This document shows positions 43,771-64,000 of a DNA stretch of 64,000 nt, piece by piece. Position numbers and translations under genes: made by a program. The DNA is from Anisus vortex (Eukaryota > Mollusca > Gastropoda > Planorbidae): the NCBI GenBank assembly GCA_949126835.1, contig OX421496.1, positions 21,965,844 through 22,029,843 on the forward strand, written 5' to 3'. Position 1 is the stretch's first letter. Every line of letters starts with the position of its first letter. The notes under the pieces were generated by a model. It ran no database searches. It had not been told where the DNA came from and saw nothing but the letters and a program-made list of their open reading frames with translations.

Positions 43771-44510
43771 GAAACCCTAGACACCACAGGCAACAATACA
43801 AAAGAAAAACACCACAGAAAACAATAAAAGAGAAAAACACAACAGGCAACAAGAAAAGAGAAAAACACCACAGGCAACAATAAAAGAGAAAAACACCACA
43901 GGCCAGGCAACACTAAAAGAGAAAAACACAACAGGCAACAATAAAAGAGAAAAACACCACAGGCAACAATAAAAGAGAAAAACACCACAGACAACAATAA
44001 AAGAGAAAAACACCACAGACAACAATAAAAGAGAAAAACACCACAGGCAACAATAAAAGAGAAAAACACCACAGGCCAGGCAACACTAAAATAGAAAAAC
44101 ACCACAGGCAACAATAAAAGAGAAAAACACAACAGGCAACAATAAAAGAGAAAAACACCACAGACAACAAAAAAAGAGAAAAACACCACAGGCAACAATA
44201 AAAGAGAAAAACACCACAGGCAACAATAAAAGAGAAAAACACCACAGGCCAGGCAACACTAAAATAGAAAAACACCACAGGCAACAATAAAAGAGAAAAA
44301 CACAACAGGCAACAATAAAAGAGAAAAACACCACAGACAACAAAAAAAGAGAAAAACACCACAGGCAACAATAAAAGAGAAAAACACCACAGGCGACAAT
44401 AAAAGAGAAAAACACCACAGGCAACAATAAAAGAGAAAAACACCACAGGCCAGGCAACACTAAAATAGAAAAACACCACAGGCAACAATAAAAGATAAAA
44501 ACACCACAGA
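43771..44510. repeat. Minisatellite, unit about 28 bp, with higher-order repeat
   Basis: Units of ACACCACAGGCAACAATAAA plus AGAGAAAA. A marker variant CCAGGCCAGGCAACACT recurs at about 43900, 44073, 44246 and 44447, giving a higher-order period near 173 bp. The long minus-strand Phe/Leu/Val-rich frames are repeat artefacts. Confidence 0.95.
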
Positions 44511-44792
44511 TAACAATAACACTACATAAAACACTACATAAAACAATGAGAGAAAGACACCATAGATAACAATGAGAAAAAGACACCATAGATAACAATG
44601 AGAGAATAACATCATAGATAACAATGAGAGAATAACACCATAGATAACAATGAGAGAATAACACCATAGATAACAATGAGAGAATAACACCATAGATAAC
44701 AATGAGAGAATAACACCATAGATAACAATGAGAGAATAACACCATAGATAACAATGAGAGAAAGACACCACAGGCAACAATACAAGAGAAAA
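44511..44792. repeat. Minisatellite, unit 25-26 bp
   Basis: Units of ACACCATAGATAACAATGAG plus AGAAT, adjoining and related to the previous array (shared ACACCA..A.AACAAT core). Confidence 0.93.
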
Positions 44793-44794
44793 GC

Positions 44795-45129
44795 ACCATG
44801 GCTCCCGAGCCAGATGTGGCTCTTTTGATGGCTGCCTCTGGCTCGCAGACAAATGTTCGATTTTTTTAAAAAAATGTTGTTTTTTTTTACTTTTTGATCT
44901 ACATATTTAATGCATATCAATATTTCATTCTTAAGTCTACTGCAGTTCAGCATCAAAAGAATTCAGAGACATAATTATTGTACTTTTATTGTTGAAATTA
45001 CACAAAATGCACACATTTACTTGAATTTTTAGTTTTAAACATAATGTATGAATGTATGGCTCTCACAGAATTACTTTTCAAAATATGTGGTATCCATGGC
45101 TCTCTAAGACAAAAAGGTTCCCGACCCTG
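44795..45129. mobile_element. hAT-like repeat ending GGTTCCCGACCCTG
   Basis: Contains GAGCCAGATGTGGCTCTTTT near the left and AAAGGTTCCCGACCCTG at the right end, a pattern typical of hAT-type elements. The left terminus is lost in the satellite. Confidence 0.5.
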
Positions 45130-45130
45130 C

Positions 45131-45395
45131 TCTATAGTGAAGATTATTGCGCCCTACGCTCATCCGTGGTCCGAGTCTAGTCTTGCATTTTTATTAATGT
45201 TTTCAATGATGTTAAGTTACTGGTTTTCCTGGTTTGCTCAGGCAACCCATTCCATGTCCGAATGCCACTCGGGAAGAAAGAGTACTTATGTGCATTTTGT
45301 TCTCGCATAGGGGATAAGAAAAGTGTTTTTGTCTTTATGTTTATCTGAGCTTTGCAACAGGTTGTTAATGGGTTGCATTTCTAAATTAGAGTTTA
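45131..45395 (-). mobile_element. LINE 3'-region fragment
   Basis: Same family as 55961. Shares CATCCGTGGTCCGAGTCTAG, TTACTGGTTTTCCTGGTTTG and CACTCGGGAAGAAAGAG, ending at the AAATTAGAGTTTA block. Confidence 0.7.
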
Positions 45396-46082
45396 TATAT
45401 ATAGGTGTCAGAAGCTGCAATTCCCCAAGGTACATGTAAGCTTTGAACAGTTTGGTATTGGATTACGGAACATTTTCCTAGTCCTAGATCTGTGTCAGAA
45501 CCTGCCAGCCATCGTTGCAAGTGGCTCGTAATCTATCTGTTTAATATAACAATGAGGAAGTCATCCACTAAATAAAACTACCATTAAAAATAAGCTTTGA
45601 AAAAAAGTGTTACAATGAACGGGCACAGCTGGCACCAATATCATCAAAAAATAAGAACAAAACAACTAACGTTAAAGCCAAATACATATCAATTCTTTAA
45701 ATGTACAGACTCAGCTTGATAGAAGAAGATTGTGTTTATACGCCGTTATTTTGTCGTAAAAGTGTATTCCTGCAGCCTTTTGATAAGAGCATTAAATGGT
45801 ATTGAAATTGATGGTTTTCCTAATTAGTTTAGACAACGAATTCCGGGAACGATAGCTAATAGAAAAGTTAGTATTTAAGCCATTGCTATTACAGTTTAAG
45901 AAAATTATTTATATAACTCCGTGTATTTTTTCAGAGTAGGCCTATTACATTTGCTTATTGTCTTTGTATTTTTTAAGGCAGAAGTAAATACTTTATGTAA
46001 ATTTCTTATAAATCTTCTTTCCTGAAGATTTTCTCAATAATTTACCAATAGTAGACACTCGTTAAATGTGAATATTCCTTTT
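45396..46082. other. AT-rich intergenic DNA
   Basis: No gene or clear repeat recognised. Confidence 0.5.
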
Positions 46083-46480
46083 TGTAGCGTAAATATGAAT
46101 GTAGTAATTGGTGCGCAAGAGAATGCACATTTTGAACGAAAGAGTGATGACGTCAGTTGTTTTGTGGGTACACATGTTTTGGTTATATGAGATAGCAACG
46201 ATAGTGAGAATAGGCTAGTAGTTTGTTGAGGCCGGTTGTATTGATATAGAGAACGGTCTTAATAGTTAATTGTTTGGCTGTTAGAATTACTGTTTTATAT
46301 ATCGCATCTTTGCATGTTATTTGGTAATTAAAGTTTGATTATTGTTTACTACATGAAGAGTTATTATCTGATGTCATTGTTACGCACCCTGAGTAGTAAG
46401 AGAGCTAGCCGTGGTTGGATAGGCCTATAAGAATACCTCTATGTGATGTTTACAGTTACATAGAGAAGATAGACGTAACA
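46083..46480. mobile_element. Solo LTR, 398 bp
   Basis: Begins TGTAGCG and ends CGTAACA (TG..CA). Exact 5-bp target duplication CTTTT (46078-46082 and 46481-46485), as in Gypsy or BEL elements. No internal region is present. Orientation not determined. Confidence 0.7.
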
Positions 46481-46485
46481 CTTTT

Positions 46486-47290
46486 CAATAAACTTTAGTT
46501 TTTACCGAATCACGGTGCACTATAGTTTAAATGATTTCTTTACATGAAGGGTTCCATTTAAGATGATCCATGTACTACAGTAGCATTTTAGTTTTATGTT
46601 CTTGTCATATTTTAAACCTGTAGCCTATGTTTATTAAAGCCAGTTGTCTTTTTTTTTTCTCTTTAAATTACCACATTCTTCTAAATTGATCACTTGAAAT
46701 TTTAAACCAATCACAACCAAACTTCAAGTTAGTGCGGATTTAAACCATAATTCAGGAATACATTTGTTAATCTTTAATCAAACTACGCTTAAAGTTAACT
46801 ACATTGGTTCCATGGGATCATCAAAGTATATTCTCAATTCATCCAAATGTTTTTTGACAAGCTTTTAATGTGAGATAACTTTTCACGAATCTCTTCATGT
46901 TCTTCATTTTAAACCAGTAATTGAAGTTTATCCTATACTTGTTGCCAACTAGAGTTAACACGAGTTGACATAGCAGCTGTAAGTGTCCGTTTATTGATAT
47001 TTCTACAGACTTTACAGAACAACTTAAGCAAGTTCTTAGAATCTTACTGTCGGGACACGTTTGCTAGTTACTCATTCTATTTGCGCTAGCTGCCAAGAAC
47101 GATCACTCTCGGTTCACGTCATGCCCCATTCTAACATTGTGAAGCCATCTTTCCACGCCCCCTTTATTTGCCTCCACGGTTTTATCTCTAGTTTTTTTTT
47201 TTGTTTTTTATCTTTTTTTTTTTTTTTTTTTTTTTTCTTTTTGTTGTTGTTATTTTTTTGTTTCAACTTCATACAAGAATCTTGAGATTA
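46486..47290. other. AT-rich intergenic DNA with long T-run
   Basis: The poly-T tract (47190-47260) makes a Phe-rich frame that is not a gene. Confidence 0.5.
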
Positions 47291-47495
47291 CTTTTAAAGT
47301 AATGTTCAGATAACCAGATTTACTTGGTATTTTAAAGTATTTTAAAGTAATGTTCAGATAACCAGATTTACTTGGTATTTTAAAGTAATGTTCAGATAAC
47401 CAGATTTACTTGGTATTTTAAAGTAATGTTCAGATAACCAGATTTACTTGGTATTTTAAAGTAATGTTCAGATAACCAGATTTACTTGGTATTCT
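47291..47495. repeat. 39-bp minisatellite, about 5 units
   Basis: Units contain TTTAAAGTAATGTTCAGATA then ACCAGATTTACTTGGTA; almost identical copies. Confidence 0.93.
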
Positions 47496-47595
47496 ATTCT
47501 TTAATTTTACTCTTTCTGTCTTTTAAATTGTTCTCTCTACTCTCTTGTTATGGCTTCTTATATTTGCGTAGAACTATATGCTCTACTTTTTCTTT

Positions 47596-48115
47596 TTTCT
47601 ACCCCCCCCCCTCTCTCTCTCTCTTCCTCTCTTTCCACTTCAAGTCATCTTCCTTATCACCCCATGCATATCTGTAGATCTCTCTTCTCTTTAAATCTCC
47701 CAATCTGTCTATTTGTGTATCTATTTATCTCTCGTACTATTGTCTTTCTTTCAAATGATCTATCTATTTTCGATCTCTATCAATCTTATATATATATCTA
47801 TATATATATCTATTTATCTATCTACATATCAATCATGTATCTATCTATTTATATTTATCTATCTCTATCTATCAGATAACTGATATTATTTATCCTCTAT
47901 AATCAATTAGCCTATCTATCATCTTTCTCTCTCAATCTATCTATTTATCTATCAATCTATCTATTTATCTATCAATCTATCTATTTCTCTCTCAATCTAT
48001 CTATTTCTCTCTCAATCTATCTATTTCTCTATCAATCTATCTATTTATCTATCAATCTATCTATTTATCTCTCAATCTATCTATTTATCTATCAATCTAA
48101 CTATCTATCTATGTT
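47596..48115. repeat. Pyrimidine-rich microsatellites (CT, TATC, TCAATCTATCTATTTA)
   Basis: (CT)n at 47605, (TA/TATC)n at 47790-47880, then a 20-bp repeat TCTATCTATTTATCTATCAA from about 47930 to 48105. Confidence 0.9.
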
Positions 48116-48847
48116 TGTTCAACCACCAATAATCAAGCTGTAAATATATTAAAGTTTATACTATTTTAGAACTCAAGAAGCGGTAGGATCTAAAAAAGTA
48201 TCAAATATATTATTAACATTATTCCAGTTTATTTTATTATAATCTTTGCTGGTAATCCCCATGCTGTATCTACTAACAACTTATGTATCCCAGAACATTG
48301 GTAAAACTCTACACATAGAAACTCTAAGAAACGCATACAACAAGATGAAGAATAAAGAAAAAGAAAAAAGTCAGACTTTAGACTATAAGCTGCCTAGGAG
48401 TTTCTCCACACCTTTCAGGTACCAGTGAGCTCAGCCCCCAGGTAGGGAGCAGGGAGATATCTATAAAGCAGGCGCTCATCCACACAACTTAGTCATAACT
48501 GTTTTGTGCGGGGCTGCGTCACTCACCCGTGCATCCATTCGGTCACAGCCCAAAAGTTGCATTAAGAGTAATCTCGCTTTTGTGTGTGTAAAATAAAAAA
48601 TCTAAATCTATACGATCTTTCATATAAATACTGTGTTCATATATTTTCTAAATTATAACAGAAGTCTAAAGAAGACAATTAAGACAAAAACATTTGCATA
48701 AGGCTAACAATTTTCTGTGTGCAATATACCAAAAATAAAATCACGTGATAAACACCTCAAAACCGCTATTCAATCGTCGTGGCCTGTTGTTCAAAGTTTT
48801 GTTCTAAAAGTTTTTGTCGGAACAGTTTTTCGTGTAACCGTCTCAAA

Positions 48848-63557
<14,710 letters not shown>

Positions 63558-63689
63558 TGAGTAAATTTAGTTTTGATGAGTTAACTATTATTAATAATGA
63601 CATAGTGAAACCATTGTGATTGTGTCATTGTGTTATGGCTGTTATTAATCATAAGCGTCAACGTTTTCCCCAAAAATGAACCAAGAAAC

Positions 63690-64000
63690 ACGAGAGAGTA
63701 AGTAAACGAGAGTGTGTGTAAGTCTTTGACAAAGTAAGTAAACAAGAGTGTGTCTATGTCTTTGACAAAGTAAGTAAACGAGAGTGTGTCTATGTCTTTG
63801 ACAAAGTAAGTAAACGAGAGTGTGTCTATGTCTTTGACAAAGTAAGTAAACGAGAGTGTGTCTATGTCTTTGACAAAGTAAGTAAACGAGAGTGTGTCTA
63901 TGTCTCTGACAAAGTAAGTAAACGAGAGTGTGTCTATGTCTCTGACAAAGTAAGTAAACGAGAGTGTGTCTATGTCTCTGACAAAGTAAGTAAACGAGAG
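63690..64000. repeat. 36-bp minisatellite, 8-9 units, in tubulin intron 5
   Basis: Units contain AAAGTAAGTAAACGAGAGTG then TGTCTATGTCTTTGAC. The array runs off the right edge. Each unit has GTAAGT, a consensus 5' splice site core. Confidence 0.95.

Noticed and set aside
43725..44956. Minus-strand frames of up to 237 codons, Phe/Leu/Val/Cys-rich, membrane-protein-like
   Set aside because: Translation of the 28-bp and 26-bp satellites; four overlapping frames are equally open.

Overview
This is eukaryotic nuclear DNA: spliced genes, long introns, and dense SINEs, LINEs, MITEs and minisatellites. The tRNA-derived SINE at 9747-9980, 16827-17020 and 57232-57375 resembles, from memory, a family common in heterobranch gastropods. 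With the spliced alpha-tubulin gene it points to a snail or sea slug; I could not run a search to confirm this.

Host genes. Left (1443-3450, minus) is a complete three-exon gene for a 139-residue protein with four EF hands. Right (48848-63556, plus) is a divergent alpha-tubulin gene. Its first exon ends at the ATG, its first intron is about 11 kb, and the gene runs off the right edge. In the middle (30613-31147, plus) lie two exons of ribosomal protein S10 with a 2-nt deletion and no third exon.

Polinton region (about 18.8-38.0 kb, plus a duplicated end to 43.2 kb). Two inverted, partial Polinton/Maverick-type arms face each other. The left arm (18841-26220) carries the terminal region, a Pro-rich ORF, the packaging ATPase, a small basic core-like protein, a Lys-rich protein and the start of the integrase. 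The right arm (37922 inward to 31437) has the same order and continues through the rest of the integrase, a small membrane protein, a penton-like minor capsid protein, a pVI-like protein and a truncated major capsid protein. No DNA polymerase B or protease was seen. Most genes are broken. Between the arms lie 5.2 kb of AT-rich DNA with the S10 remnant. The same 30-bp minisatellite, in the same orientation, flanks both outer ends, which suggests that the whole 19 kb entered one satellite array. The arms carry datable secondary insertions: an L2/CR1 LINE, a hAT-like element with an empty site in the other arm, and two unclassified elements with target duplications. A 3571-bp segment containing the right end is tandemly duplicated (36068-39638 and 39639-43210).

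The rest is accessory DNA. It holds truncated copies of one LINE family, a SINE sharing that LINE's 3' tail, hAT-like MITEs with 8-bp target duplications, a solo LTR (46083-46480) and more than a dozen tandem arrays. Several arrays look as if they grew from functional sequence: a splice acceptor with its start codon, and a LINE endonuclease reading frame. No rRNA, genuine tRNA or CRISPR was seen.
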